Assembly: GCF_036880965.1 (NCBI RefSeq) | Contig: NZ_JBAJMV010000002.1 | Coordinates: 496,001 to 560,000 of the forward strand | Reading direction: 5' to 3' | Origin: JAUASW01 sp036880965 | Lineage (GTDB): Bacteria > Pseudomonadota > Gammaproteobacteria > Burkholderiales > Burkholderiaceae_C | Length of the DNA: 64,000 bases | In this document: one piece after another, positions 35,698 through 43,274 of the stretch | Layout: every line of letters begins with the position of its first letter | How positions within the stretch are numbered: the stretch's first letter is position 1 | Notes under the pieces: model-generated | The model's database searches: none | What the model saw: only the letters and a program-made list of their open reading frames with translations | Told to the model about the DNA's origin: nothing | Program-made: the position numbers and the translations under genes

Positions 35698-37281
35698 TCA
35701 ACCCACCTGCTTGCTCATCAGAATCGCCATGATGGATAGGCCCACAGCAAACACGACCACAAGGCCACCGCTGGCAACGCCGAAGCGCACCAGATCAACA
35801 CGTACGCGGCGCTTTTCAGCATCGCTTATCAGCCGGGAAACGACACCCAGGACCGGAAGTTCGGTGCGCAGGCGCAGTTCGCCCGCGTCATGGAAAACCG
35901 GGCGCAGCTGTGAGCCGACAAAAGTCGTGAACACACCGGCAACCATGCAGACTGCCAACACGCCAGCCAGGAGCAGCAAGCGATTTGGGGCCACGGGCTT
36001 TGGGTTGGCACGAGGTGGGTCAATCAGCTTGAAGTCCGCAACGCCGCTGGCAACGTCAAGATCACCGGACAGCGAAGCCGACTCGCGACGCGATACCAGG
36101 TCTTCGTATGCCTTCTTGTGAATCGAGTAGTCGCGATTCAGCTGGGCAAACTCCGCCTCCAACTGCGGCGCTGTCTTGACCGCAGCCAAGGCCTGCGCAT
36201 AGCGAGATGAGTATTCATCAACCCGGGCACGCAGGCCTGCAACCAGGACCTCCGACGAGGCCAACATGCGCGCCAATTCCTGCTGCGCCAGGCTGGAGGG
36301 CTGACCGTTCGCTACAGCCGGAGCTGCCATGGCGGCCTTGCGAAGCTCAGCGACTTCCTTACGCCTCTGGTCTTCCAGGTCCTTGAGCAACTTGCGCGCA
36401 GACACGATGTCCGGATGCTGCTCGGTGAAGCGCTGCAGCAAGGCGTCAAGGTTGCGCTTCAGGCCGTCGATGCGGGCATCAAGTTCGGGCGTGCTGACGG
36501 TCAGTGCCGATTCCTGCATCAAGCTCTGCGTGGTCGTATTGGCGCCTCGAGTCCGCTCGCCTTCCAGCTGCGCTCGCGCCGCGTCGCGAGCCTGGGTAGC
36601 CTCGCGCAACTCCAGCTTGGCGCGATCCAGTTGGCCGCTCATCTCAGCCAGGCGCGATGCCGAATCCTTGCCATCTGCATTCATCGTCTGCAGATTGCGC
36701 AAACGGAACTCCTTGAGGCGGGACTCAGCCTCTTCAAGCTTGGCTTCGTAGTTCTTGATCTGGTCGGTGATGAAGCTGGCAGCTGTGGCGGTGTCCTTGC
36801 GACTGGAACCCAGGCTCGACTCGACGAAGATCGTGACCAGCGACTGCACGGCGCGCTTGGCCAGTTCCGGGTCCCGGTCTCGGTAGGCCAGCGTATACAG
36901 GTTGTCACGGCCGGCGCTGCTGATCTTCAGCTCGGAGCTAACGCGGTCAATCAGCGCCTCCTGCTCCGCCTTGGTCTGGTTCTTCAGATCCAGGTCAGCC
37001 ATGCGCACCAGCTTTTCAACATTGGGCCGGCTGATCAGCGTCTTGCTGAGCATGTTGATCTGCATCTCGACGTTCGGTGACACTGCCATGCCCGACATCA
37101 AGGGCTTCAAGATGGACTGCGTATCGACGTAAATACGCGCGCTGGCCTCGTAGCGATCGGGCATGCTGAATACAACGATGGCACCGATAGCGCCGGTCAC
37201 CCAGGCGACGAGCACGCCGTACCAGCGGTATTTCCACATCCGCCTGGTGACCGAGAACAGTTGAGCGAGCAGGAGGTCCAT
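35698..37281 (-). CDS. XrtA system polysaccharide chain-length determinant (Wzz/GNVR family, TIGR03007-like)
   Basis: A 527-residue inner-membrane protein. One N-terminal transmembrane helix (about residues 20-40) is followed by SARIYVDTQSILKPLMSGMAV and a Wzz domain. A long coiled coil runs through about 160-330. A GNVR-like segment at about 345-400 (PQLEAEFAQLNRDYSIHKKAYEDLVSRRESA) and a second transmembrane helix near 440-465 come next, then a basic tail and a last hydrophobic stretch. It sets polymer length with the kinase, whose start is two bases beyond this gene's stop. A GGAGGT-like site overlaps the start; an in-frame TTG at 37284 is less likely. Confidence 0.9.
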   Translation of the reverse strand: MDLLLAQLFSVTRRMWKYRWYGVLVAWVTGAIGAIVVFSMPDRYEASARIYVDTQSILKPLMSGMAVSPNVEMQINMLSKTLISRPNVEKLVRMADLDLKNQTKAEQEALIDRVSSELKISSAGRDNLYTLAYRDRDPELAKRAVQSLVTIFVESSLGSSRKDTATAASFITDQIKNYEAKLEEAESRLKEFRLRNLQTMNADGKDSASRLAEMSGQLDRAKLELREATQARDAARAQLEGERTRGANTTTQSLMQESALTVSTPELDARIDGLKRNLDALLQRFTEQHPDIVSARKLLKDLEDQRRKEVAELRKAAMAAPAVANGQPSSLAQQELARMLASSEVLVAGLRARVDEYSSRYAQALAAVKTAPQLEAEFAQLNRDYSIHKKAYEDLVSRRESASLSGDLDVASGVADFKLIDPPRANPKPVAPNRLLLLAGVLAVCMVAGVFTTFVGSQLRPVFHDAGELRLRTELPVLGVVSRLISDAEKRRVRVDLVRFGVASGGLVVVFAVGLSIMAILMSKQVG

Positions 37282-37330
37282 CAAACAATCTTCAAGCGTT
37301 GGTAACGAGAGGGCCGGGGGGCGGCCATCC

Positions 37331-37369
37331 CTGAACTGCGGCCCGGCCGGGCCGCAGACAGCTGTTCAG
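37331..37369 (-). other. strong intercistronic hairpin between export lipoprotein and chain-length genes
   Basis: A perfect 20-base GC palindrome (37337-37356) is flanked by a second complementary pair, CTGAAC (37331-37336) and GTTCAG (37364-37369), separated by a seven-base bulge. It sits just past the export gene stop. It has no T-rich tail, so transcription may continue. It could be an mRNA-stabilising or attenuating element that sets the ratio of the first gene to the rest of the operon. Confidence 0.6.
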
Positions 37370-37370
37370 G

Positions 37371-38003
37371 TCAGAAGAAGCTCTGCGGAATGATCAGGAT
37401 GTCGCCGGGCCGCATCTCGACGTTGGCTGACACGTCGCCGCGCTTGATCAGGTCCTTCAGGCGCACCGAATACTGCTTGTTGCCTTCGGCGGAGCGCAGG
37501 ATGGTGGCACTGTTGCCGGCAGCAAAATCAGTCAGGCCGCCGACAGCGATCATCACGTCCAACAGGGTCATCTTTTGCTTGTAGGGCAGGAACTGGGGCT
37601 TGGCGGCTTCGCCAACCACGCGGATCTGCTCGCTGTACGGCCCGACGAAACCGGTGACGATCACGGTGACGACCGGGTCACGTACATACTTGCTGAGCTG
37701 CTTCTCGATGTCGCGGGCAATCTCGATGGAGTTCTTGCCCTGTGCCACCATTTCATCAATCAGTGGCGCCGAGATCTTGCCGTCGGGGCGCACCGGCACC
37801 TGCATCGACAGCTCCGGGTTGCGCCAGACCATGATGTTGAGGCCGTCACCGGGGCCGATGATGTAGCTGTAGTCTTGCGTAGCCGCCGTGACAGGCGCAG
37901 GAGGAATGCCTCCCGTGCTTGCGCAACCAGCAAGCAGACCGAAGGAAACCGCCAAAGCCAGCAAGCCGGAGCGGCCCGAAATGGATGCAAACAGTGTCTT
38001 CAA
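37371..38003 (-). CDS. XrtA/PEP-CTERM system exopolysaccharide export lipoprotein (Wza/KpsD-like)
   Basis: About 210 residues. LLALAVSFGLLAGCAST gives a lipobox with Cys near residue 27. DYSYIIGPGDGLNIMVWRNPELSMQVPVRPDGKISAPLIDEM is the Poly_export domain. LPYKQKMTLLDVMIAVGGLTDFAAGN begins the SLBB-like domain, and MRPGDILIIPQSFF closes it. It is the outer-membrane export component and the first gene of the biosynthesis operon. I chose a TTG start because GAGAGGA lies seven bases upstream; the ATG at 38063 would add 20 residues of no family character before the signal peptide. A hairpin separates it from the next gene. Confidence 0.9.
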   Translation of the reverse strand: MKTLFASISGRSGLLALAVSFGLLAGCASTGGIPPAPVTAATQDYSYIIGPGDGLNIMVWRNPELSMQVPVRPDGKISAPLIDEMVAQGKNSIEIARDIEKQLSKYVRDPVVTVIVTGFVGPYSEQIRVVGEAAKPQFLPYKQKMTLLDVMIAVGGLTDFAAGNSATILRSAEGNKQYSVRLKDLIKRGDVSANVEMRPGDILIIPQSFF

Positions 38004-38299
38004 GGCAATTCCTCTCGATGTAGGTGGCGACAGCGCCAAGCCGCTATGCGTTGAGCTACGCACAGCGCTGACCGGCGACCTGCTGATTCACGGATCATGC
38101 CACAGGGCTTTGACGCTTTTGTGCCCAGCAAACAGGGGGCTTGCGAGTAGGCGCGAGCAATATCGCACGGGGATTCGATCAGCTTGAATATCGGCGCCGA
38201 CCCGGCTCCGGTTGTAGGGCCGACAGCGCTCGGCGATACTGCCCAGCGACTGCCGGCCACCCCGCCCGGGACAGCCCGCCGGCAATGCAAAGGAACCAA
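38004..38299. promoter_or_regulatory. divergent intergenic region between the export operon and the ThiF-like gene
   Basis: This 296-bp stretch must hold the start signals of the large minus-strand operon and perhaps those of the plus-strand gene. I see strong ribosome sites at both ends (AGAGGA for the minus gene, AAAGGA for the plus gene). I found no convincing -35/-10 pair. A near sigma-54 sequence at 38085-38102 lacks the -12 GC. No other gene is evident. Confidence 0.5.
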
Positions 38300-39175
38300 A
38301 TGCAGTTTGACTACGCCCGCGCTTTCTCCCGCAATATTGGCTGGGTGACCGAGTCAGAGCAGGCCAGGCTGAGGAATGCCCGCATCGCCATTGCCGGACT
38401 GGGTGGGGTTGGCGGGGAACATTCGCTGGTCTTGGCGCGGCTGGGCATCGGCAAGCTGGTCTTGGCCGATTTCGACGAATTCGACCTGCACAACATGAAC
38501 CGCCAGGCAGGCGCCTTCATGTCCACCATGGGCCAAACCAAGCTGGACACGATCGAACGGATGGCGCTGGACATCAACCCGGAAATTCAAGTCCGGAAAT
38601 TCCCGTCCGGCATTGATCTCAATAATCTGGATGAATTCCTGGAAGGCGTCGATGTATATGTTGACGCACTGGATTTCTTTGCGATTGACATTCGTCGCCA
38701 GGTTTTCGCGCGCTGCCGTGAAAAGGGAATTCCGGCACTGACCGCCGCCCCCCTGGGCATGAGCACCGCCCTGCTCTACTTCTCAGCCGATGGCATGAGC
38801 TTCGAAGACTATTTCAAGCTGGAAGGCCATGCGAAGGACGAGCAACTCGCGCGCTTCGCCGTCGGGCTCTCACCGGCCATGCTGAACCGGAACTACCTGG
38901 TTGCACCCGAGGCCGTGAATTTCCGCGAGAAGCGCGGCCCGTCCACCGGCATGGCCTGCGCACTGTGTGGCGGCGTGATGGGGACGGCCGTTCTCAAGGT
39001 ATTGCTCGGGCGAGGCGCCTTGCGCCCAGCCCCGTGGGCGATGCAATTCGATGCCTATGGGCAAAAGCTCAAATTCACCTGGCGCCCCTGGGGCAATTCG
39101 AACCCCCTGCAGCAACTACTGCTGATGCTGGTCAGGCCACTGCTCCGGGGCAACGACGCAGGCTCCAAGGCCTAG
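38300..39175 (+). CDS. E1-like ThiF/MoeB-family adenylyltransferase, orphan
   Basis: A 291-residue protein. After FDYARAFSRNIGWVTESEQ it shows the ATP-binding loop GLGGVGG (residues 33-39), LADFDEFDLHNMNRQ (about 55-69) with the Asp and Asn-Arg-Gln residues that bind ATP in E1/ThiF proteins, and GACALCGG-like CALC (Cys-x-x-Cys) near residue 225. ThiF-family enzymes adenylate the C-terminal Gly of small ubiquitin-like proteins or activate a related carboxylate. No such partner gene (ThiS, MoaD) is present nearby. I placed the start at the ATG with AAAGGA just upstream; an ATG at 38285 or a longer reading from 38141 is less likely. It is read divergently from the export operon and ends before a bidirectional terminator. 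Confidence 0.8.
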   Translation: MQFDYARAFSRNIGWVTESEQARLRNARIAIAGLGGVGGEHSLVLARLGIGKLVLADFDEFDLHNMNRQAGAFMSTMGQTKLDTIERMALDINPEIQVRKFPSGIDLNNLDEFLEGVDVYVDALDFFAIDIRRQVFARCREKGIPALTAAPLGMSTALLYFSADGMSFEDYFKLEGHAKDEQLARFAVGLSPAMLNRNYLVAPEAVNFREKRGPSTGMACALCGGVMGTAVLKVLLGRGALRPAPWAMQFDAYGQKLKFTWRPWGNSNPLQQLLLMLVRPLLRGNDAGSKA

Positions 39176-39197
39176 ACCTGAAGGACACCCAACAATA

Positions 39198-39232
39198 GAA
39201 AAAGCCCGCAGCTTTCGCAGCGGGCTTTCTTC
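39198..39232. terminator. bidirectional rho-independent terminator
   Basis: A nine-base-pair stem (AAAGCCCGC at 39201-39209 with GCGGGCTTT at 39220-39228) and a ten-base loop. T-rich runs follow on both strands. It lies between the convergent ThiF-like gene and the PEP-CTERM gene, and can serve both. Confidence 0.9.
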
Positions 39233-39276
39233 TTGGATCGAGTCGGGCAAGCTCCGACTCGTGCCAAGCGATGCGC

Positions 39277-40086
39277 TTACTTTGCGCGGCGACGGCGGCT
39301 CAGCAGGCCCAGACCGGCCATGCCCAGACCCACCAGGGCCAGCGAACCCGGCTCAGGGATGAACACGGCGCTGAAGTCACCCGTGATCAGGTAAGGGAAC
39401 GGATCGGTGGCGCCGCCGGTCGTCGGGGTGACGCGGTCGAAGTCACCATTGGTCTGCACACGGATGTGGAACGGTGCCGGATCGAACCAGTAGGTCGAAC
39501 CGAAAGCGGTCAGCGTGAAGTCATCAAAGAAGATGTTGAAGGCGCCCGGGGGGCCAACCAGGTCACCCGTGCCGTAGCTGGTGACGCTGCTACCGATCAA
39601 GATGTCATCGCTAGCCGTGAGGCCAGTTGCGGTTTGCATCGTGGTGTAGCTGCTGCCGGCGTTGATGTTGAACACCGTGTTGGCATCCGGGTCCAGCCAG
39701 ATTTGCATCGCGCCAGCCGTGCCGACGAAGTCGGTGGCCGAAGTAGCGGCGCCAGAGGCGACGAACTTGGCGTACATGCGATAGAACGTGCCCGGAGCGC
39801 CAAGACCGCTGGTCAGGTTGGTGAACGGGGTCGACGTGCCTTCATCAGCGGCGTAGCCGGTGAAGAAGCCAACTGCCGAAGCCGAGAACGTGCCAGGACC
39901 GGTCAGGCCCAGAACTTCGGTGTACAGGCCGGTGATCTTGTCGACGGTCACCGAGCTCTGGCCCGCAGCGGAACCAGGGATCACCGTTTCGTTGATCTTG
40001 AAATCCTTGAATTCCGCGAATGCGGAGAAGCTCGTGAGCGCAAGAGCGCCGGCGACGCATACGGAAAGAAGTTTGCTCTTCATCAT
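39277..40086 (-). CDS. PEP-CTERM protein, flocculation-associated PepA-like
   Basis: A 269-residue secreted protein. The signal peptide is MMKSKLLSVCVAGALALTSF and ends AFA. The mature part begins EFKDFKINETVIPGS, which resembles PepA of floc-forming betaproteobacteria. The C-terminal sorting signal is PEPGSLALVGLGMAGLGLL followed by RRRRAK: the Pro-Glu-Pro motif, a membrane helix and a basic tail, exactly the exosortase substrate architecture. It is a likely substrate of XrtA and would become a surface or matrix protein. AGGAG four to seven bases before ATG-ATG allows either start codon. A sigma-54 promoter lies about 60 bp upstream and a terminator follows. It is the only PEP-CTERM protein I see in the window. 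Confidence 0.9.
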   Translation of the reverse strand: MMKSKLLSVCVAGALALTSFSAFAEFKDFKINETVIPGSAAGQSSVTVDKITGLYTEVLGLTGPGTFSASAVGFFTGYAADEGTSTPFTNLTSGLGAPGTFYRMYAKFVASGAATSATDFVGTAGAMQIWLDPDANTVFNINAGSSYTTMQTATGLTASDDILIGSSVTSYGTGDLVGPPGAFNIFFDDFTLTAFGSTYWFDPAPFHIRVQTNGDFDRVTPTTGGATDPFPYLITGDFSAVFIPEPGSLALVGLGMAGLGLLSRRRRAK

Positions 40087-40148
40087 GTCACTCCTGTGGA
40101 GAAAGCTTGCTTGTTGAAGCCAATTGGCTGGTTCACGACTGAGTAGTA

Positions 40149-40164
40149 AGCACGCGCCGTGCCA
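40149..40164 (-). promoter_or_regulatory. sigma-54 (RpoN) promoter for the PEP-CTERM gene
   Basis: On the minus strand the sequence is TGGCACG-GCGC-GTGCT. The -24 element TGGCACG is a perfect consensus match and the -12 element GTGCT keeps the essential GC at the right spacing (GG-N10-GC). Predicted transcription begins about 12 bases beyond, near 40138, giving a leader of about 50 bases. The activator PrsR, encoded at 47515-48876, has the sigma-54-interacting GAFTGA motif. Confidence 0.85.
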
Positions 40165-40274
40165 GGGTGAATTTCTTCTTACAAATCAATAACTTAACAA
40201 TTTCAAGAGGAAGGGGTGACTGGCAACTGTAAAAAAACTCGTCACTTGATTTGTCCAGCAAGCGCGCTCAGTGC

Positions 40275-43049
40275 TCAGCTGGCGACTTGCAGCTTCTGCA
40301 CTTCACGGTAGAGCGGATGCTTCTCGCCCAGGCGCAACAAGGTCTCCAGCTCCTGGCGAGCGTGCGGCTTGTCGCCTTGCTGCAGGTAGAGCTTGGCCAG
40401 GCGCAGGCGCGCTTCATGCCAGTTGGGCCGCAGCGCGAGGGCGGCCTTTTGCGACTCGACGGCATTGGACCAGTCCTTCATCGTCGCGTAGATGTCGGCC
40501 CGAGTGTCGTACAGGCTGGCTTCCTTGGGCGCCAGCTTGATCGCCTGAGCGAGGATTTCAAGCGCGCCTGGCTTGCCCGCCTTCGCCAGGGTCCAGGCCA
40601 GGTTGTTCAGGGCCTCCAGGTTGCTGGGGCTTGCCTTGATGATCGCCTCATAGTGGCTGCTGGCCAGCGCAAAGTCAGAACGCTTGACTGCTTCGGTCGC
40701 CAGGTACATGCGGAAGGCAGCGTCGGCCGCCTGCTGGGCAAGCCACTGCCGTTGAAATTCATTCGCGCGCGCCTGGTCCGGCAAGTGCGCCAGGGCCCGG
40801 TGCAGGCGGATGGCCAGCTCCGGCGCAGGCAAGAGATCCAGCCCGCGGCGATAAGCGCTGGCTGCTGAATCCCAGTTCTTCTGCGATGCCCACAGATCAC
40901 CTTCAAGCGCATGGCCGAAAGGGCTTCCCTTGAACTTTTGCTGGGCCGATCGCGCCACCGCCAAGGCTTCCTTGACTTGCCCCGCGTTGAGCTCCATCAC
41001 AACAAGCATCTGAAGCGCCGGCGCCAGCTCGGGGCTGACGGCAATCGCGCGGCGCAGAGACTGAATGGCCGCAGTGGTGTTGCGCTGGTTCGTGTGAATC
41101 TCCGCCATCCGCATGTGCGGCAGGGCCGAGTTCGGCTGATTCTTGGCCAGCTTCGCATAGGTGCTCATGGCCAGATTCAAGTCGCCTGAAGCGATCTGGA
41201 TCTGCCCCAGGTTGTCGCCGATCTCCAGGGAGTCCCCAAGCGCAGCGAAGGCTTCTTGCGCGGTACCCAGCGCACCGCTGACGTCGCGCTGACGCAGCTG
41301 CATCTGGGTCAAGAGAATGCGGGGTGCGACTTCGCCAGGGAAGCTGCTGACCAGCTTGCGCAGGTCCTCCATCACGGCCTTCGCATCGGCACCGCTGCGC
41401 TCGCGCACGGAAATCAGGAACATCTGCGCCTGAACGTTGTCGGGGACCCTGGCGACAAAGGCCTCCAGGCGCTCCTTGGCAACGCTCAGGCGCCCCTCGG
41501 CGACGTCCAACTTGGCGACGGCCGCAAGCGCAGGGTAGTAGCTCGGGTCCAGTTTCGAGGATGCCTCGTACGCTGCGTAAGCTTGCGCCTTGTTCCCGCG
41601 GGCCATTTCCACATTGCCGCGCAAGCTCGGTGCCACCGCGCTATCCGGGCGCTTGGCCTGCAGCTTGGCAATCGCATCCAGTGCTTCAGGGTACTTTTTC
41701 TGGCTCATCAGCAGATTGATCAGCGCGAGGTCCGGGAAAGTTCCTTCGTCGCGCGCTGCAAGGGACTGCAATTGCGCGACAGATTGCTCAGCTTGCCCAC
41801 CCATCGTTGCAGCCAGGGCCAGGACCGTACGGCTGCGACTGTCCTTGGGGTCCAGCTTGGCAGCTCGCGCAAAGTATTGCTGGGCAGCCTCGACCTGACC
41901 ACTCAGCAGCAAGGCCTCGGCCATCATCGAAACCGCATCACTGGACGGGTTCGGGCGCTCCGTCATGGGTCGCAAGCCCTTTAGCGCCTTGTCGAAATTC
42001 CCGGCTCGGATCTGCGCACGCGCCAGCAGCAGATGCACATGATCGTCATCCGCCAAGGCGGCAGCGGCCTTCGTGAGCGAGGTCTCAGCCTGAACCAACG
42101 AGCCGCGCTTGAGGTCAATAGCGCCCATCAGCTGCAGCGCGCGCGGGTTGGACGGCGCGAACTTCAAGAGTTGCTGCGTCTTTTCCTGAGCCGTCTTCAT
42201 GTCGCCACTTTCGTAGGCAACGACGGCGGCAATGAAGATTGCATCCGGATGCTTGGGTGCAACTGCAAGCAGAGCTGCCAATCGAGTCTGCGCTTCCTTG
42301 GTGTCCTTGCGACTGAGTGCCATGCCTACCAGCGACACATGCGCCGGCACGTAGCGAGCGTTGGCCTTGAGCGCATCTTCGTAGGCATTCGCAACCTGCT
42401 TCAGATCACCCTTCTGGGCCTTGAGAATGTCGCCACGCAGCAGATAGGCCTCGGGCAGCTTCTGGTTGATCAGCAGCACACGGTTCAGCAGGTCCAAGGC
42501 TTCGTCGTACCGGCGGCTCGCCGCAAATACCTTGACCTTGACCAGATAGGCCTGTGGATAGTTAGGTCCGGCTGCCAGGGCCTGGTCCGCCGCGGCAAGC
42601 GCGGCCTCCGAATTGCCAAGAAACAGATGCGCAGAAGCCAGGGTTGCCTTCAGGGCCGCGGTCGCGGCCGCCGTGCTGGGCTTGAACTCGGCGTAGTCGG
42701 CAACGACGCGCTTGGCGTCACCGGTAACCAGCAGCGAATAGGCCAGCAGCGGCACCACCTCCTGGGGATCAAAACCCAGCTCGGAGGCCTTGCGCAGCTC
42801 GATCAAGGCGCCCCGGAAGTCGCCGATGTCAACCAATGCCCTGCCGAGCATGAAACGCGCCTCGGCATTTTGCGAATCCTTCTCCAGTGCATTCTTGAGG
42901 TAGATCGTGGCCGCTCTCGAATCGCGCTTGTTCACGGCCTCCTTGGCCTTCTCGATCAAGGCTTCAGCTGAATCGCCGAAGCACCCCGCCAGCAGCAGGG
43001 CGGAACTCAGCACCACGAATCGAGCACGGGCGGGTGTCATGATCTTCAC
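40275..43049 (-). CDS. prsT: PEP-CTERM system TPR-repeat lipoprotein PrsT (copy 1)
   Basis: A 924-residue lipoprotein. LLLAGCFGDS places the acylated Cys at residue 23. The rest is a long array of about twenty TPR hairpins, such as AATIYLKNALEKDSQNAEARFMLGRAL near residue 46. It matches the PrsT family linked to PrsK/PrsR. It is presumably a periplasmic scaffold in assembly or secretion; no enzymatic motif is visible. The GTG start at 43049 has AAAGAGG upstream; an ATG nine bases inside (43040) is an alternative. A weak sigma-70-like pair (TTGCAA at 43176-43181 and AATGCT at 43153-43158, 17 bp apart) may drive it. It is a second prsT, with a close relative at 44699-47518. Confidence 0.88.
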   Translation of the reverse strand: MKIMTPARARFVVLSSALLLAGCFGDSAEALIEKAKEAVNKRDSRAATIYLKNALEKDSQNAEARFMLGRALVDIGDFRGALIELRKASELGFDPQEVVPLLAYSLLVTGDAKRVVADYAEFKPSTAAATAALKATLASAHLFLGNSEAALAAADQALAAGPNYPQAYLVKVKVFAASRRYDEALDLLNRVLLINQKLPEAYLLRGDILKAQKGDLKQVANAYEDALKANARYVPAHVSLVGMALSRKDTKEAQTRLAALLAVAPKHPDAIFIAAVVAYESGDMKTAQEKTQQLLKFAPSNPRALQLMGAIDLKRGSLVQAETSLTKAAAALADDDHVHLLLARAQIRAGNFDKALKGLRPMTERPNPSSDAVSMMAEALLLSGQVEAAQQYFARAAKLDPKDSRSRTVLALAATMGGQAEQSVAQLQSLAARDEGTFPDLALINLLMSQKKYPEALDAIAKLQAKRPDSAVAPSLRGNVEMARGNKAQAYAAYEASSKLDPSYYPALAAVAKLDVAEGRLSVAKERLEAFVARVPDNVQAQMFLISVRERSGADAKAVMEDLRKLVSSFPGEVAPRILLTQMQLRQRDVSGALGTAQEAFAALGDSLEIGDNLGQIQIASGDLNLAMSTYAKLAKNQPNSALPHMRMAEIHTNQRNTTAAIQSLRRAIAVSPELAPALQMLVVMELNAGQVKEALAVARSAQQKFKGSPFGHALEGDLWASQKNWDSAASAYRRGLDLLPAPELAIRLHRALAHLPDQARANEFQRQWLAQQAADAAFRMYLATEAVKRSDFALASSHYEAIIKASPSNLEALNNLAWTLAKAGKPGALEILAQAIKLAPKEASLYDTRADIYATMKDWSNAVESQKAALALRPNWHEARLRLAKLYLQQGDKPHARQELETLLRLGEKHPLYREVQKLQVAS

Positions 43050-43274
43050 AAGAGGCCTCTTTCCTACCTAGATTGATTGAACCGGACAGGGTCGAACGAA
43101 ATTGGCTGGCCGTGGCCACTCAACTCGCTGTTTTTCGGCACTTGTACCGACCAGCATTCGGACCATCCGAGCAAGTTGCAAAACAGCGACAACCGTTCTG
43201 CACGGTCCGCTGGCCTGGCTGTGCGATGCGAGGTGCGCTGGCGCGCAGCATGCCTCAAGACAAACCTCCGGGCA

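Noticed and set aside
38085..38102. TGGCATG-ATCC-GTGAA sigma-54-like site before the export operon (minus strand)
   Set aside because: The essential GC at -12 is GA, so it does not meet the sigma-54 requirement.
43136..43153. sigma-54-like TGG...TGC sequence upstream of prsT copy 1
   Set aside because: GG and GC are eleven bases apart instead of ten; spacing is strict for this factor.
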